Shown here: in pieces, positions 43,323-53,575 of the stretch
Layout: every line of letters starts with the position of its first letter
How positions within the stretch are numbered: position 1 is the stretch's first letter
Assembly: GCF_004923295.1 (NCBI RefSeq)
Contig: NZ_CP039636.1
Location: 88,501 to 152,500, forward strand
Source of the DNA: Azospirillum sp. TSH100
GTDB taxonomy: Bacteria > Pseudomonadota > Alphaproteobacteria > Azospirillales > Azospirillaceae
Direction: 5' to 3'
Length of the DNA: 64,000 nucleotides
Position numbers and translations under genes: made by a program
The notes under the pieces: generated by a model
What the model saw: the letters and a program-made list of their open reading frames with translations, nothing else
What the model was told of the DNA's origin: nothing
The model's database searches: none

Positions 43323-44072
43323 ATGTCAACGAACACGTCACCGAATGGCGGCAGGCGTCTGACGATCGGGGTTGTCGATGATGATCCGGCCGTCCTCCAG
43401 ATGGTAGCAGACCTGCTGACCGGCGAGGGGTACGAGACCATCCGCTGCCCCGACGCCGCGGCGCTCATGGCGGCGCTCGGCACCGGCCGGCTCGACCTGA
43501 TCGTGCTCGACCTGCGGCTGCCGGACCGCGACGGCATCTCCATCGCCGCACAGCTGCGCGGCACCATGGATATTCCGATCATCATGCTGACCGGGCGCGG
43601 CGGCGACATCGACCGCATCATGGGGCTGGAGGTCGGCGCCGACGACTACATCGTCAAGCCGTTCAACAACCGCGAATTCATCGCGCGGGTGAAGGCGGTC
43701 CTGCGCCGTACCACCCGAGAGAGCGTCCCGGTCCCGGCGCTCTGCAAGCGCGGCTACCGCTTCGCCGGCTTCACCCTGGACGAGGACGGCCGGCGGCTGT
43801 TCGACCCGGCCGGCAAGCCGGTGCCCCTGACGGTGGCCGAGTTTGACCTTCTGGTGGCACTGGTCCGCGCCCATGGCCGGGTGCTCAGCCGCAACCAGAT
43901 CCTCGACCTGACCCACCATGACCGGGACGATGTGTTCGACCGGACCATCGACGTCCTGATCCTGCGCCTGCGCCGCAAGATCGAGCGAAACCCGCAGCAG
44001 CCCTGGCTGATCCGCACCGAACGCGGGCTCGGCTACGTCTTCGACTGCGACATTGAGGCGTTCGGCCACTGA
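43323..44072 (+). CDS. OmpR-family response regulator (TorR-like)
   Basis: The 249-residue protein has a receiver domain with phospho-acceptor D63 in LIVLDLRLPDRDG, K near 112 in VKPFNN, and an OmpR/PhoB-type winged helix C-terminal domain ending TERGLGYVFDC. It likely controls the next ABC transporter genes. The partner kinase is probably the hybrid kinase at 48733, on the far side of the transporter. It starts 86 bases after the preceding dehydrogenase gene. Confidence 0.92.
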   Translation: MSTNTSPNGGRRLTIGVVDDDPAVLQMVADLLTGEGYETIRCPDAAALMAALGTGRLDLIVLDLRLPDRDGISIAAQLRGTMDIPIIMLTGRGGDIDRIMGLEVGADDYIVKPFNNREFIARVKAVLRRTTRESVPVPALCKRGYRFAGFTLDEDGRRLFDPAGKPVPLTVAEFDLLVALVRAHGRVLSRNQILDLTHHDRDDVFDRTIDVLILRLRRKIERNPQQPWLIRTERGLGYVFDCDIEAFGH

Positions 44073-44237
44073 CCGCCGGCCCACCGGGCTGGGTTCCGTT
44101 AACAAAGTTACAGCCACTCCCTGGAAGCGTGAAATCCGCCGTTCACCCTGGCCGCTTATGCTGGCAAGACGAACAAACGCGCCCGAGCAAAAGCGCGGTT
44201 GTCAAAAAGCAACCCGAACTCCTGGGAGGAGTGTTCC

Positions 44238-45287
44238 GTGACATCCGCTGGCAACTGGATCAAGTCCGTCGGCCTCGGCATCCTGGCGGCCGGATCGGTG
44301 ATCGCCCTGACGGCGGCCCCGGCCAAGGCGCAAGGCTCGCTCACCGTCCTCTGCGGCGTGCAGGAGGAATGGTGCAAGGCGATCGCCGTCGCCTTCGAGA
44401 AGAAGACCGGCATCGCCGTTGCCATGAGCCGCAAAAGCGCCGGCGAGGCGCTGGCCCAGATCCGCGCCGAGTCCGCCAACCCGAAGACCGATGTCTGGTG
44501 GGGTGGCCCCGGCGACCCGCATCTTCAGGCGGCGGAGGAGGGGCTGACGCTGGCCTACGAAAGCCCGCAATTCGCCGACCTCCAGCCCTGGGCCCAGAGC
44601 CAGTACAAACAGTCGCAGGGCCGCAGCGTCGGCATCTATGCCGGCGCGCTGGGCTTCGTTTACAACACCGAGCTTCTGACGAAGCGCAAGATCAACGCCC
44701 CGAAATGCTGGGCCGACCTGCTGCGTCCGGAGTTCAAGGACGAAATCCAGATCGCGAATCCCAACGCCTCCGGCACCGCCTACACCGCGCTGGCCACCCT
44801 GGTCCAGGTGCTGGGAGAGGATGGGGCGTTCGATTACCTGAAGAAGCTGAACGACAACGTCAACCAGTACACCAAGTCGGGCAGCGCCCCGGCCGCCGCC
44901 GTCGCGCGCAGCGAAACGCTGGTCGGCATCATCTTCATGCATGACGGCATCAACCAGAAGATCAACGGCTTCCCAGTCGATGTCGCCGCCCCCTGCGAGG
45001 GCACTGGCTACGAGATCGGCTCGGTCAGCATCATCAAGGGCAGCAAGAACCTCGACGCCGCCAAGGCCTTCTACGAATACGCCCTGTCGCCGGAGGGTCA
45101 GGCCACCGGGGCCGAGACCAAGCAGTTCCAGATGCCGTCGAACCGCAAGGCGGCGATTCCGCCGGAGGCCCCGAAGCTGGAGGCGATCCGCATGATCGAC
45201 TACAACTTCCAGAAATACGGCACCGCCGAGGAGCGCAAGCGCCTGCTGTCGCGCTGGGACGCCGAGATCAAGGCCGTCGCCCGCTAA
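44238..45287 (+). CDS. ABC transporter substrate-binding protein (AfuA/Fbp-like)
   Basis: The 349-residue protein starts at GTG 44238 with GGGAGGAG 7 bases upstream. It has a signal peptide ending AAPAKAQ near 31, then a periplasmic-binding-protein type II fold with LTVLCGVQEEWCKAIAVAFEKKTG near 35, DVWWGGPGDPHLQAAEEGL near 87, and a cysteine pair. This family binds iron(III), phosphonates or small polyamine/organic substrates; the sequence does not decide. It is the first gene of the transporter operon. Confidence 0.9.
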   Translation: MTSAGNWIKSVGLGILAAGSVIALTAAPAKAQGSLTVLCGVQEEWCKAIAVAFEKKTGIAVAMSRKSAGEALAQIRAESANPKTDVWWGGPGDPHLQAAEEGLTLAYESPQFADLQPWAQSQYKQSQGRSVGIYAGALGFVYNTELLTKRKINAPKCWADLLRPEFKDEIQIANPNASGTAYTALATLVQVLGEDGAFDYLKKLNDNVNQYTKSGSAPAAAVARSETLVGIIFMHDGINQKINGFPVDVAAPCEGTGYEIGSVSIIKGSKNLDAAKAFYEYALSPEGQATGAETKQFQMPSNRKAAIPPEAPKLEAIRMIDYNFQKYGTAEERKRLLSRWDAEIKAVAR

Positions 45288-45330
45288 GCGGTTTAGGGCC
45301 TTTCCACACCGATCAGGACATCCGTCGCCA

Positions 45331-45353
45331 CCCTCCCCCGTCCTGGGGGAGGG
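45331..45353 (+). other. stem-loop between binding-protein and permease genes
   Basis: A perfect 9-bp stem (CCCTCCCCC and complement, loop GTCCT) lies 43 bases after the binding-protein stop. It is also similar to a GC-rich inverted repeat seen in many alphaproteobacterial intergenic regions. A role in differential expression is likely. Confidence 0.55.
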
Positions 45354-45394
45354 AGAGCCCGGCCATGCCCGGACCATGAAAATCCGCAGGTGAA

Positions 45395-47587
45395 ATGATG
45401 CGTCCTCGCTCAGCAATCTGGCTGGCGCTGGGGTGGGTGGGATTCGCCCTGCTGCCTTGGTTCGCCGGCAGCGGCACCCAGCCCGCGATCGCCCCCCCCT
45501 CGCCGGGTCCGGCCGGCTCCGCCCTGATCGACGGGCTGACCAGCGGGCGCTGGTGGCTCCTGCCGCTCGCCCTGCCGCTGCTCCTGGCCCTCGTCGCCAC
45601 CGCTCTGCCCCGGTTCCATGCCCGGCAACCGGCGATCCTTCTCGCCAGCGGAGCCTTCGGGCTGGCCTGGGTCGCGGCGCAGGGCTTCGCCATCGGCCTC
45701 AACGGCTGGGCGTGGGGTTGGCTGACCGCCCTGTTCGGCCCGCTGCCGCTCGGCCAGGGCGGCTTCGGCGCCGGGGCGGCGCTCACCGCTCTGTCCTTCC
45801 TGTTCCTGATGACCAACGGCTTCGCCGGTTTGGGCTTCATGAAGGGCGACCGCTTCACCGCGGGCGCCATCGGGCTGGTGCTGGCCGCCATCGCCGCCTT
45901 CGTCTTCCTGCCGGTCGGCTATGTCCTGAGCGGCGCCGGCGACACCGGCACGGGCGGCTTCTCGGCCGCGGCGCTGTGGACACGCCTTGCCGCCCCCGAC
46001 GTCTGGCGCCTGTCCTGCCTGACCGAGGCGAAGTCCTGCGGCGTTGTCTGGAACAGCGTCTTCCTGGCGGTGTTGACCGGCCTCGCCACCACCCTGCTCG
46101 GGCTGGCCTTCGCGCTGGTGGCGGTGCGCACCGGCTTCCGCGCCAAGAAACTGCTGCGCGTGCTGACCGTGCTGCCGATCATCACGCCGCCCTTCGTCAT
46201 CAGCCTTGCCGTGATCCTGCTGTTCGGGCGCAACGGCACCGTCACCCTGGCGTTGGCGGAGTGGTTCGGCATCCCGGCCTCGCGCTGGATCTACGGGCTG
46301 CCGGGCGTGCTGCTGACCCAGACGCTGGCCTTCACGCCGATTTCCTTCCTGGTGATGATCGGCGTCGTCCAGGGCATCGGCCCGTCGCTGGAGGAGGCTG
46401 CGCAGACCCTGCGGGCCAGCCGCTGGGTCACTTTCCGCACCGTCACCTGGCCCTTGATGCGTCCCGGCGTCGCCAACGCCTTCCTCATCAGCTTCATCGA
46501 AAGCCTGGCCGACTTCGGCAACCCGCTGATCCTCGGCGGCAATTACGAGGTTCTGTCGACCAAGATCTACTTTGCGGTCGTCGGCGCGCAGAACGATCCC
46601 GGCCGCGCCGCGGCACTCGGCATCATCCTGCTGTGCCTGTGCCTGGGGGCCTTCTGGGTGCAGCGGCAATGGCTTGGCAAGAAGTCCTACGCGACGGTCG
46701 GTGGCAAGGGCGACAACGGCATCCCGTCGCAGCTCCCGCGCGGCATCAAGATCGCCGCCTATGCCACCGCCCTGCCCTGGGCCGCCTTCACCTTCGTGCT
46801 CTACGGCCTGATCCTGTTCGGCGGCTTTACCGAGAATTGGGGCCGCAACAACAGCCTGACGCTTCGCCATTACATAGCGGCCTTCGACCTCAGCTGGGGA
46901 CCGGGCGGGCTGATCTGGTCAGGCCGGGCCTGGGGCTCGCTGTTCACGACCATCGAGGTCGCCGCCCTGTCGGCCCCGCTGACCGCCGCCGTCGGGCTGC
47001 TCACCGCCTACCTGCTGGTACGCCAGCGCTTCAAGGGCCAGGGCGCCTTCGAGTTCCTGACGATGCTGAGCTTCGCCATCCCCGGCACGGTGATCGGCAT
47101 CAGCTACATCCTCGCCTTCAACCAGCCCCCCATCGAGCTGACCGGCACCATCGCCATCCTGATCCTGTGCTTCGTCTTCCGCAACATGCCGGTCAGCATC
47201 CGGGCCGGCGTCGCCGCCATGTCGCAGATCGACCGCAGCCTCGACGAATGCTCGCTGACGCTGGGGGCGGGCAGCGTGCAGACGATCCGCCGGGTGATCC
47301 TGCCGCTGCTGCGGCCGGCCATCGTCGCCTCGCTGGTCTACAGCTTCGTGCGCGCCATCACCTCGATCAGCGCGGTGATCTTCCTGGTCAGCCCGAAATA
47401 CGAGCTGGCCACCGCCTACATCGTCGGCCGCGTCGAGCAGGGCGATTTCGGCCTCGCCATCGCCTATAGCTCGGCCCTGATCGTCCTGATGTCGGCCGTC
47501 ATCGCCCTGATCCAGCTCGTCGTCGGCGAGCGCCGCATCGGCCGCCGCAGCGCCACCCCCGTCACGCTTCAGGAGAAGCCGGTATGA
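45395..47587 (+). CDS. ABC transporter permease with two fused membrane domains (AfuB/FbpB-like)
   Basis: The 730-residue protein has an N-terminal hydrophobic extension (about 1-180, several helices) followed by two BinPDT1 permease domains. The EAA-type loops are LEEAAQTLRASRWVTFRTVTWPLMRPG near 330-356 and LDECSLTLGAGSVQTIRRVILPLLRPA near 615-641. Fused dimeric permeases of this size are typical of FbpB/AfuB systems. The extra N-terminal membrane part lengthens it beyond a usual FbpB. It overlaps the ATPase gene by 4 bases. Confidence 0.9.
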   Translation: MMRPRSAIWLALGWVGFALLPWFAGSGTQPAIAPPSPGPAGSALIDGLTSGRWWLLPLALPLLLALVATALPRFHARQPAILLASGAFGLAWVAAQGFAIGLNGWAWGWLTALFGPLPLGQGGFGAGAALTALSFLFLMTNGFAGLGFMKGDRFTAGAIGLVLAAIAAFVFLPVGYVLSGAGDTGTGGFSAAALWTRLAAPDVWRLSCLTEAKSCGVVWNSVFLAVLTGLATTLLGLAFALVAVRTGFRAKKLLRVLTVLPIITPPFVISLAVILLFGRNGTVTLALAEWFGIPASRWIYGLPGVLLTQTLAFTPISFLVMIGVVQGIGPSLEEAAQTLRASRWVTFRTVTWPLMRPGVANAFLISFIESLADFGNPLILGGNYEVLSTKIYFAVVGAQNDPGRAAALGIILLCLCLGAFWVQRQWLGKKSYATVGGKGDNGIPSQLPRGIKIAAYATALPWAAFTFVLYGLILFGGFTENWGRNNSLTLRHYIAAFDLSWGPGGLIWSGRAWGSLFTTIEVAALSAPLTAAVGLLTAYLLVRQRFKGQGAFEFLTMLSFAIPGTVIGISYILAFNQPPIELTGTIAILILCFVFRNMPVSIRAGVAAMSQIDRSLDECSLTLGAGSVQTIRRVILPLLRPAIVASLVYSFVRAITSISAVIFLVSPKYELATAYIVGRVEQGDFGLAIAYSSALIVLMSAVIALIQLVVGERRIGRRSATPVTLQEKPV

Positions 47588-48663
47588 GCATCGCCAGCAA
47601 GCCCGCGGGCGTCGAGTTCCGCAACGTCAGCCGCCGCTACAACAATGTCGCCGCGGTGGACGATGTCAGCTTCACCATCGAGCAGGGCACCCTGGTCACC
47701 CTGCTGGGACCGTCCGGCTGCGGCAAGACCACCACGCTGCGGATGATCGCCGGGCTGGAGATGGCGAGCAGCGGAACCATCCTGATCGGCGGCAAGGACG
47801 TCACCCGGCTGCCGGCGACCGACCGCAACGTCACCATGGTGTTCCAGTCCTACGCCCTGTTCCCGCACATGAGTGTGGCCGACAACGTCGCGTACGGGCT
47901 GGTGGTCAGCGGCGTGCGCAAGCGCGACGCCGCCGCCAAGGCGGAGGAGGGGCTGGATCTGGTCGGGCTCGGCGGCTACGGCCAGCGCCTGCCGAGCGAG
48001 CTGTCCGGCGGGCAGCAGCAGCGTGTCGCCGTCGCCCGCGCCCTGGTGCTGGAGCCGGAGGTGCTGCTGTTCGACGAACCGTTGTCCAACCTCGACGCCA
48101 AGCTGCGCCGCAAGATGCGCGACGACATCCGCGAGCTTCAGCAGAAGCTCGGCCTGACCTCCGTCTATGTCACCCATGACCAGGAGGAGGCGCTGGCCGT
48201 CTCCGACCGCATCATCGTGATGAACAGGTCGGTGATCGCCCAGACCGGCACGCCGGACGAGCTGTACCGCCGGCCGAAGAACCGCTTCGTCGCCGACTTC
48301 ATCGGCGGCGCCAACCTGATCGACGGTGAACTGGTGGGACGCGGCGGCGGCATGGCGACGGTGGCGCTCGGGCCGCTGACCCTGACGGTCCCCGATCCCG
48401 GACTGCCGGCCGGCGAGGTGCTGCTGGCCGTCCGGCCGAACGCGATCCGCCTGCGCCCCGGGGCCACCAGTGAAACCGGTAGTGACGGCATCCCGGTCAC
48501 CGTCCGCAAGGCAACCTATCTCGGCTCGCACATGGAATATGGGCTGACCAGCGAGTTCGGCGACCTGTTCGTGGTCGATCCGAACGTCGCTACTCCTGTG
48601 CCGGCCGGGGCCAGCGCGCTGGCGACCTTCACCGGGGACGGCATCGCCGCCGTCGCACGCTGA
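47584..48663 (+). CDS. ABC transporter ATP-binding protein (AfuC/FbpC-like)
   Basis: The 359-residue ATPase has Walker A GPSGCGKTT at 42-50, Q-loop in VFQSYALFP, signature LSGGQQQRVA near 140, Walker B LLFDEPLSNLD near 160, and a C-terminal OB-fold (TOBE) regulatory domain from about 240. It powers the importer formed with the two preceding gene products. It is translationally coupled to the permease gene by an ATGA overlap. Confidence 0.96.
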   Translation: MSIASKPAGVEFRNVSRRYNNVAAVDDVSFTIEQGTLVTLLGPSGCGKTTTLRMIAGLEMASSGTILIGGKDVTRLPATDRNVTMVFQSYALFPHMSVADNVAYGLVVSGVRKRDAAAKAEEGLDLVGLGGYGQRLPSELSGGQQQRVAVARALVLEPEVLLFDEPLSNLDAKLRRKMRDDIRELQQKLGLTSVYVTHDQEEALAVSDRIIVMNRSVIAQTGTPDELYRRPKNRFVADFIGGANLIDGELVGRGGGMATVALGPLTLTVPDPGLPAGEVLLAVRPNAIRLRPGATSETGSDGIPVTVRKATYLGSHMEYGLTSEFGDLFVVDPNVATPVPAGASALATFTGDGIAAVAR

Positions 48664-48732
48664 TCCGCCACATCCTGACCGGTGATTTTCCCGCTGGCGC
48701 CGGCGGGGCGGCCGGCGCTAGCCTCCAACCCG

Positions 48733-51459
48733 ATGGTCAGACGCATGCTGTCCCCCGTTAGCGTTCGCGGCCGGCTGCTCGCCGCCTTCGGAACCATGGT
48801 GGTCCTGACGACGGCGGTCGGCGGGGTCGGCTGGTTCGGGCTGGGGGAGACGGAACGCGCCCTGCTCTCGCTCCAGCGCGATGGGCTGGGCAACATCGCG
48901 CTGGCGATGCGGATGGCGGAGCTGAGCACCGGGCTGGCCGCCCGCGCCCCCTTCATCACCGCCATCGAGGCGACCCCCGGCCTCGACGAGGAGCGCAGCC
49001 AGCTCGAACTCAAGCTCGCCGACCTCACTGGGCTGGTCAACCGGCTGCCGGGTCTGGAGCGCGCCTCGCTGCATGTCCCCTCCGACGTGCCATCGCTGGT
49101 CCGGCTCGCCGGCCGGCTCGACGGCACCTTGCGCAACCTGATGGACGCCACCGGCGAGGCCATCGCCGTGCGGGCGGAGGCGTCGGCGATCCGGCTCGGG
49201 CTGGAACGCCAGCGCATCCTCGGCGAGACGCTGGCCGGGGCGGCGGCGAAGACCTTCGAGCATCCCGGCTTCGAGGGGGCGGGAACGCCGCCCCTGCCCT
49301 TCTCGGTCCTGCGGCTGGCCGACCGCACGCGCGATGCCGTCTCCGCCGCGCTGACGACGACCAGCCCGGCCGACCTCTCCCGCTGGTCCGCCGGCTTCGA
49401 CGCCGACCGGCGGAGCCTGCGGGCGATCGACACCGCGGCCCCGGCGCTGGCGATCATGGCCCCCTCGCTCGACCAGCTGCTGACCGTGCTCGACACCCAG
49501 GCGGCGGTCTTCGACATCCGCACCCGCCAGCTCGGGATCGAGCAGCGCAGCCGCTTCCTGGTCGCCGCCGCCAACACCCTGTCGGTCCAGCTCAACCGCG
49601 AGGTCGAAAGCGTCACCGGCGCGATGCAGACGGCGGCGCGCAGCCGCGGCGACGCGACCTTCTCCGCCCTGTCCTCGGGCAAGGCCAGCATCCTCGCCCT
49701 GGGCGCCCTCTGCGCGCTGGCGGCCATCGCGGCGGCGATTTATGTCATGCGCGACGTCGCCGGCAACCTGCGCGCGGTGACGCAGGCGATGTCGGCGCTG
49801 GCCGGCGGCGACCGGCAGGTCAGCGTTCCCGCCACCGGCCGGCCGGACGAGATCGGCGACCTCGCCCGCGCCTTCAGCGTCTTCAAGGAGAATGTCGCGG
49901 AGCGCGACGCGCTGGCCCGCAAGCTGGGCGAAAACTCGCGCATGCTGGAAGCCGTCTTCGTCAACATGAACGACGGGCTGTCGGTGTTCGACGAGACCGG
50001 CCGGCTGGTCACTTGGAATCCGCGCTTCCTCGACCTCAACGGCTTCACCCCGGCCGAGGTCGCCGGGCGCGACCTGCTGGAACTGCAACGCAGCCTGCTG
50101 CGGCGCGGCGTCAGCATCCGCATGCTCGACGGCAGCAGCGTCGATCTGGAGGCGCTGACCCGGCTGCGCACGGAACAGGCGGTCCGTTGCGAGCATCACT
50201 TCCCCGACGGCCGGGTGGTGGAACTGCACAGCAGCCCGATGCCGTCCGGCGGCTTCATCACCACCTATTCCGACCTGACCGAGCGCAAGGGCATCGAGAA
50301 ACAGCTCCGCCACGCCCAGAAGATGGAGGCGGTCGGCCAGTTGACCGGCGGCATCGCCCATGACTTCAACAATCTGCTCGCCGCGATCATGGGCAACCTC
50401 CAGATGATCCATGACGAGACGTCCGAGCGGGATCCGGTGCGCGGCAAGGCGCTGCGGGCGCTCGACGCCGCCGAACGGGGCGCCACGACGATCCAGCGGC
50501 TGCTCGCCTTCTCGCGGCAGCAGGCGTTGCAGCCGCAGGCCGTCGACCTCGACGGGCTGGTGGACGGGATGCTCGACCTGCTCGCCTATGGCTTGGGCGG
50601 CAGCATCGTCCTGAAGACGGCGCTGACACCGGGGCTTCCGCCCGCCCTGGTCGATCCCGGCCAGTTGGAGAACGCGCTGCTGAACCTCGTCGTCAATGCC
50701 CGCGACGCGCTGGCCGATGGCGGCACCATCGTCATCGCCACGGAGGCCGGCAAACATAACGGGGAGGATGCGATCGTCCTGTCGGTCCGCGACGACGGCT
50801 GCGGCATGCCGCCCGCCGTGCTGTCCCGCGTCTTCGAGCCCTTCTTCACCACCAAGCGTTTCGGACGGGGCAGCGGGCTCGGCCTGTCGATGGTCTACGG
50901 CTTCGTCCGCCAGTCGGGCGGCGCCATCGACATCCACAGCGAGGACGGCGTCGGCACCCTAGTGGCGATGACCTTCCCCGCCGCCCGGCCGCTGCCGGAG
51001 ACTCTGGCCCTGCCGCGCGACTCCGGCCCGGTCGAAGGCGGTCGCGAGCGCATCCTGGTGGTGGAGGACGACCCCGCCGTCCGCACGACCACGGTCGACA
51101 TGCTGACGGCGCTGGGCTACCGGGCGGTGCCGGCCGCCTCGGCGGAAGACGCCCTGCTCCTGCTGAACGGGACGGGCTTCGATCTGCTCTTCACCGACGT
51201 CATCCTGACGGGCGGCATGAACGGCCCCGCCCTGGCCGCCATCGCCAAAGTCCGGCAGCCGACGCTGCAGATTCTCTTCTGTTCGGGCTACGCGCGGGAT
51301 TTCCTGGTGGAGAGCGCCAGCCTGCCGCTCGACATCAACTTCATTCAGAAGCCCTATCAGAAGCCGCTGCTGGCCACCCAGATCCGGAGCGTCCTCGGCG
51401 CCGCTCCCACCACCGGCCGCGGCCGGCCGGAGACGCCGGCCCTGCCGGGACGGGCCTGA
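48733..51459 (+). CDS. hybrid sensor histidine kinase with receiver domain (TorS-like)
   Basis: The product of about 908 residues has two membrane helices (near 12-34 and 320-340) enclosing a large periplasmic sensor domain, then a HAMP domain, a PAS domain ([20 protein letters not shown] near 407), HisKA with the phosphoacceptor in [16 protein letters not shown] near 545, HATPase (N-box [14 protein letters not shown]-box DDGCGMP near 700), and a C-terminal receiver with the aspartate in LLFTDVI near 840. It probably signals to the OmpR-type regulator at 43323. GTG 48682 is an alternative start. Confidence 0.9.
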   Translation: MVRRMLSPVSVRGRLLAAFGTMVVLTTAVGGVGWFGLGETERALLSLQRDGLGNIALAMRMAELSTGLAARAPFITAIEATPGLDEERSQLELKLADLTGLVNRLPGLERASLHVPSDVPSLVRLAGRLDGTLRNLMDATGEAIAVRAEASAIRLGLERQRILGETLAGAAAKTFEHPGFEGAGTPPLPFSVLRLADRTRDAVSAALTTTSPADLSRWSAGFDADRRSLRAIDTAAPALAIMAPSLDQLLTVLDTQAAVFDIRTRQLGIEQRSRFLVAAANTLSVQLNREVESVTGAMQTAARSRGDATFSALSSGKASILALGALCALAAIAAAIYVMRDVAGNLRAVTQAMSALAGGDRQVSVPATGRPDEIGDLARAFSVFKENVAERDALARKLGENSRMLEAVFVNMNDGLSVFDETGRLVTWNPRFLDLNGFTPAEVAGRDLLELQRSLLRRGVSIRMLDGSSVDLEALTRLRTEQAVRCEHHFPDGRVVELHSSPMPSGGFITTYSDLTERKGIEKQLRHAQKMEAVGQLTGGIAHDFNNLLAAIMGNLQMIHDETSERDPVRGKALRALDAAERGATTIQRLLAFSRQQALQPQAVDLDGLVDGMLDLLAYGLGGSIVLKTALTPGLPPALVDPGQLENALLNLVVNARDALADGGTIVIATEAGKHNGEDAIVLSVRDDGCGMPPAVLSRVFEPFFTTKRFGRGSGLGLSMVYGFVRQSGGAIDIHSEDGVGTLVAMTFPAARPLPETLALPRDSGPVEGGRERILVVEDDPAVRTTTVDMLTALGYRAVPAASAEDALLLLNGTGFDLLFTDVILTGGMNGPALAAIAKVRQPTLQILFCSGYARDFLVESASLPLDINFIQKPYQKPLLATQIRSVLGAAPTTGRGRPETPALPGRA

Positions 51460-51486
51460 CGTCCCGGCCCAGTCGAACCGGGACGT
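51459..51486. terminator. hairpin between the convergent kinase and chemoreceptor genes
   Basis: A perfect 9-bp stem (ACGTCCCGG and complement, 10-base loop) begins at the kinase stop codon. No T-run follows on either side, so termination strength is uncertain. Confidence 0.4.
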
Positions 51487-51526
51487 CCAGCACCGGTACT
51501 GGATTCAGCCCGAGAGCCGATCAGCC

Positions 51527-53218
51527 TCAGGCGGCGCGGATCTCCGCCAGGAACGCCTCAAGCTCGTGCTTCAGCAGGGCCGCGTCGGTGGCCAGCGTGT
51601 CGGCGGACTGCTTGACCTGGCCGGCGGCAACCCCGCTCTCCCGCTCGGCCTTCTGGATGTCGACCACGCTGTGCGAGACCTCGTTGGTGCCGATGGCGGC
51701 CTGCTGGGCGTTGCGGCTGATCTCGTCGGTCGCCGCACTCTGCTGCTCGACCGACGCGGCCATTTCGGCGGCCGACTGGTCGATATGCCCGACCTGACCG
51801 ATGATGCCGCGCATCGCCTCCACCGTCCGGTCCGACGCCGCCTTCACCGTGCCGATCTGCAGGCCGATCTGTTCGGTCATCGCGTGCGTCTGGTTCGCCA
51901 GGTTCTTCACCTCGCTCGCCACCACGGCGAAGCCTTTCCCCGCCTCGCCGGCGCGGGCCGCCTCGATGGTGGCGTTCAGCGCCAGCAGGTTGGTCTGCGA
52001 GGCCACCGCGTTGATCGACGCGACGACCTGATCCACCTGCTCGATGGCGGCGGACAGCGCGTCCAGATGGGTGCGCGCCTGTTCCGCCCGCTCGGCGGTC
52101 GATTTCGACTGCTGGGCCGCCTGCACCAGCCGTCCCGACAGGCCGCGGATCGCCGTCGACATCTCTTCGGCGGCCGACGCCACCGCCTGCACATTGACCG
52201 AGGCCTGTTCGGAGGCCGACGCGACCGACGTGCAATCCTGCTCGGCCTTGCGGACCGCGCCGGACAGGTGCGATGCGGTCTGCTGGAAGCCGCTGGCGGA
52301 CTGGCCGAGCTGGTCGACGATGCGGCCGACCCGGCTTTCGAACCGGTTCGCCAGATCGACCACCGCCGCCCGCTTTTCCGCGGCCGCCTGGGCGGCGGCG
52401 CTGCGGCGCTCCTGCTCCATCTGGCGGTTGCGCAGGATGTTCTCCTTGAAGACCTCCAGCGTGCGCGCCATGCCGCCGATCTCGTCGCGGCGCCCGCGCT
52501 CGGGCACCTCGGCCTCCAGATCATGATCGGCGAGGCGCAGCATGACGCCATGCACGCGCGACAGCGGGCGCGTCACGCTGCGGGCGACCGCCCAGCCCAG
52601 CAGCAGGGCCAGCGCCGACAGCCCGGCGACCACCAGCCCGAAAACGGTCATCATGCCGAAGAAGGCGGAGCGCAGGTCGTCGGTGTAGACGCCGGTGCCG
52701 ATGACCCAGTCCCACGGCTTGAAATGGACCGAATAGGCCAGCTTCTCATAGGTCGGCCCCTGCGGATCGTTGGGCCGTGGCCATTCGTAGCTGACGAATT
52801 CCGGAACCGGCGTCAGGGCACCGCGCACCGCCTCGCGGATGACGTAGACGCCGTTGCGGTCGCGGATCTCCGCACCGCTCTTGCCGATCAGTGCCGGGTT
52901 GGCGTGCATGACGTTGATGATCTGCGAGGTCCAGATCCACAGATACTCCCCGTCGGCGTAGCGCATGGCGCCGATGGCCGTCCGGGCGCGCTCCTTGGCC
53001 TCATCCTCGCTCATCGCGCCGTCCTGCGCCAGCTTGTGGAAGCGGGCGGCAATGCTGCCGCCGCTCTCGGCGATGAAGCGGACGCTGTTCATCCGCTGTT
53101 CGACCAGCGCGCGGTTGACGAAATGGCCGCCGACCGCCGCCACCAGTCCGGCGGCGATGATCGACAGCGAGGCGAGAAATCCGATGCGCCACCGTAACGG
53201 CAGCTCCGACAAACGCAT
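51527..53218 (-). CDS. methyl-accepting chemotaxis protein with single cache sensor domain
   Basis: The 563-residue protein starts [17 protein letters not shown] with a first membrane helix near 12-34, then a periplasmic single-cache domain ([25 protein letters not shown] near 85-110, [13 protein letters not shown] near 150), a second helix near 170-195, HAMP, and a cytoplasmic signalling domain. The hairpin tip sequence [12 protein letters not shown] near 425 is the CheA/CheW contact. It likely senses a small organic acid or amine and controls flagellar motility. The longer frame to 53323 is ignored because the start at 53218 begins the helix. Confidence 0.95.
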   Translation of the reverse strand: MRLSELPLRWRIGFLASLSIIAAGLVAAVGGHFVNRALVEQRMNSVRFIAESGGSIAARFHKLAQDGAMSEDEAKERARTAIGAMRYADGEYLWIWTSQIINVMHANPALIGKSGAEIRDRNGVYVIREAVRGALTPVPEFVSYEWPRPNDPQGPTYEKLAYSVHFKPWDWVIGTGVYTDDLRSAFFGMMTVFGLVVAGLSALALLLGWAVARSVTRPLSRVHGVMLRLADHDLEAEVPERGRRDEIGGMARTLEVFKENILRNRQMEQERRSAAAQAAAEKRAAVVDLANRFESRVGRIVDQLGQSASGFQQTASHLSGAVRKAEQDCTSVASASEQASVNVQAVASAAEEMSTAIRGLSGRLVQAAQQSKSTAERAEQARTHLDALSAAIEQVDQVVASINAVASQTNLLALNATIEAARAGEAGKGFAVVASEVKNLANQTHAMTEQIGLQIGTVKAASDRTVEAMRGIIGQVGHIDQSAAEMAASVEQQSAATDEISRNAQQAAIGTNEVSHSVVDIQKAERESGVAAGQVKQSADTLATDAALLKHELEAFLAEIRAA

Positions 53219-53267
53219 GATCTTTGTCTTCCCTCTTCCCGGCCGGCTCCTGCAGGCCGGATCGACG

Positions 53268-53483
53268 TTACGAGCCGCCGCCCGCACCGGCGACGATGCT
53301 GGTGACCGCTTCGACGGTGCCATGGTCCGCGGAATGGACCCGGTTCACCTCGTTGAACGCGGCGATCTGGGCGTGGCTGACATGGCTGAACTGTTCCGCC
53401 GCCCGCAGGGCGAGCGCCGGCCCATCAGGGGCATCGGCGACCGTGATGCGGAAGGTTACGGACACATCGATAGTTTCTGCCAT
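53268..53483 (-). CDS. small protein of unknown function (71 residues)
   Basis: The protein begins [19 protein letters not shown], with an alternating beta-type N-terminal half and a short helix, and ends GAGGGS. It contains no cysteine, no signal peptide and no membrane segment. AAGGATGG before ATG 53483 is a good ribosome site. It lies 50 bases before the chemoreceptor start on the same strand, downstream of the ato operon terminator, so it may share a transcript with the chemoreceptor. I do not recognise the family; dodecin was considered and rejected. Confidence 0.6.
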   Translation of the reverse strand: MAETIDVSVTFRITVADAPDGPALALRAAEQFSHVSHAQIAAFNEVNRVHSADHGTVEAVTSIVAGAGGGS

Positions 53484-53514
53484 ACTACCATCCTTCAAAA
53501 GAGTACAAATGGTC

Positions 53515-53550
53515 GCGGAGCCGCCCGCCAAGGTGGTGGGGCGGCTCCGC
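53515..53550 (-). terminator. terminator of the ato operon
   Basis: A perfect 12-bp stem (GCGGAGCCGCCC and complement, 12-base loop) lies 26 bases after the thiolase stop on the transcribed strand. It is followed by ACCATTTGTACTCTTTT, a T-rich stretch. Confidence 0.7.
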
Positions 53551-53575
53551 CTCTCGTCAGGTCAAACCCGTGCGG

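Noticed and set aside
39145..43341. A 1398-residue open frame on the minus strand opposite the second TRAP operon
   Set aside because: It is histidine-, glutamine- and arginine-rich antisense of dctP, dctQM and the dehydrogenase, all of which have clear family motifs. Long antisense frames are common at this GC content.
53268..53483. Dodecin identity for the small protein
   Set aside because: Size is similar but the sequence does not carry the dodecin flavin-binding pattern.
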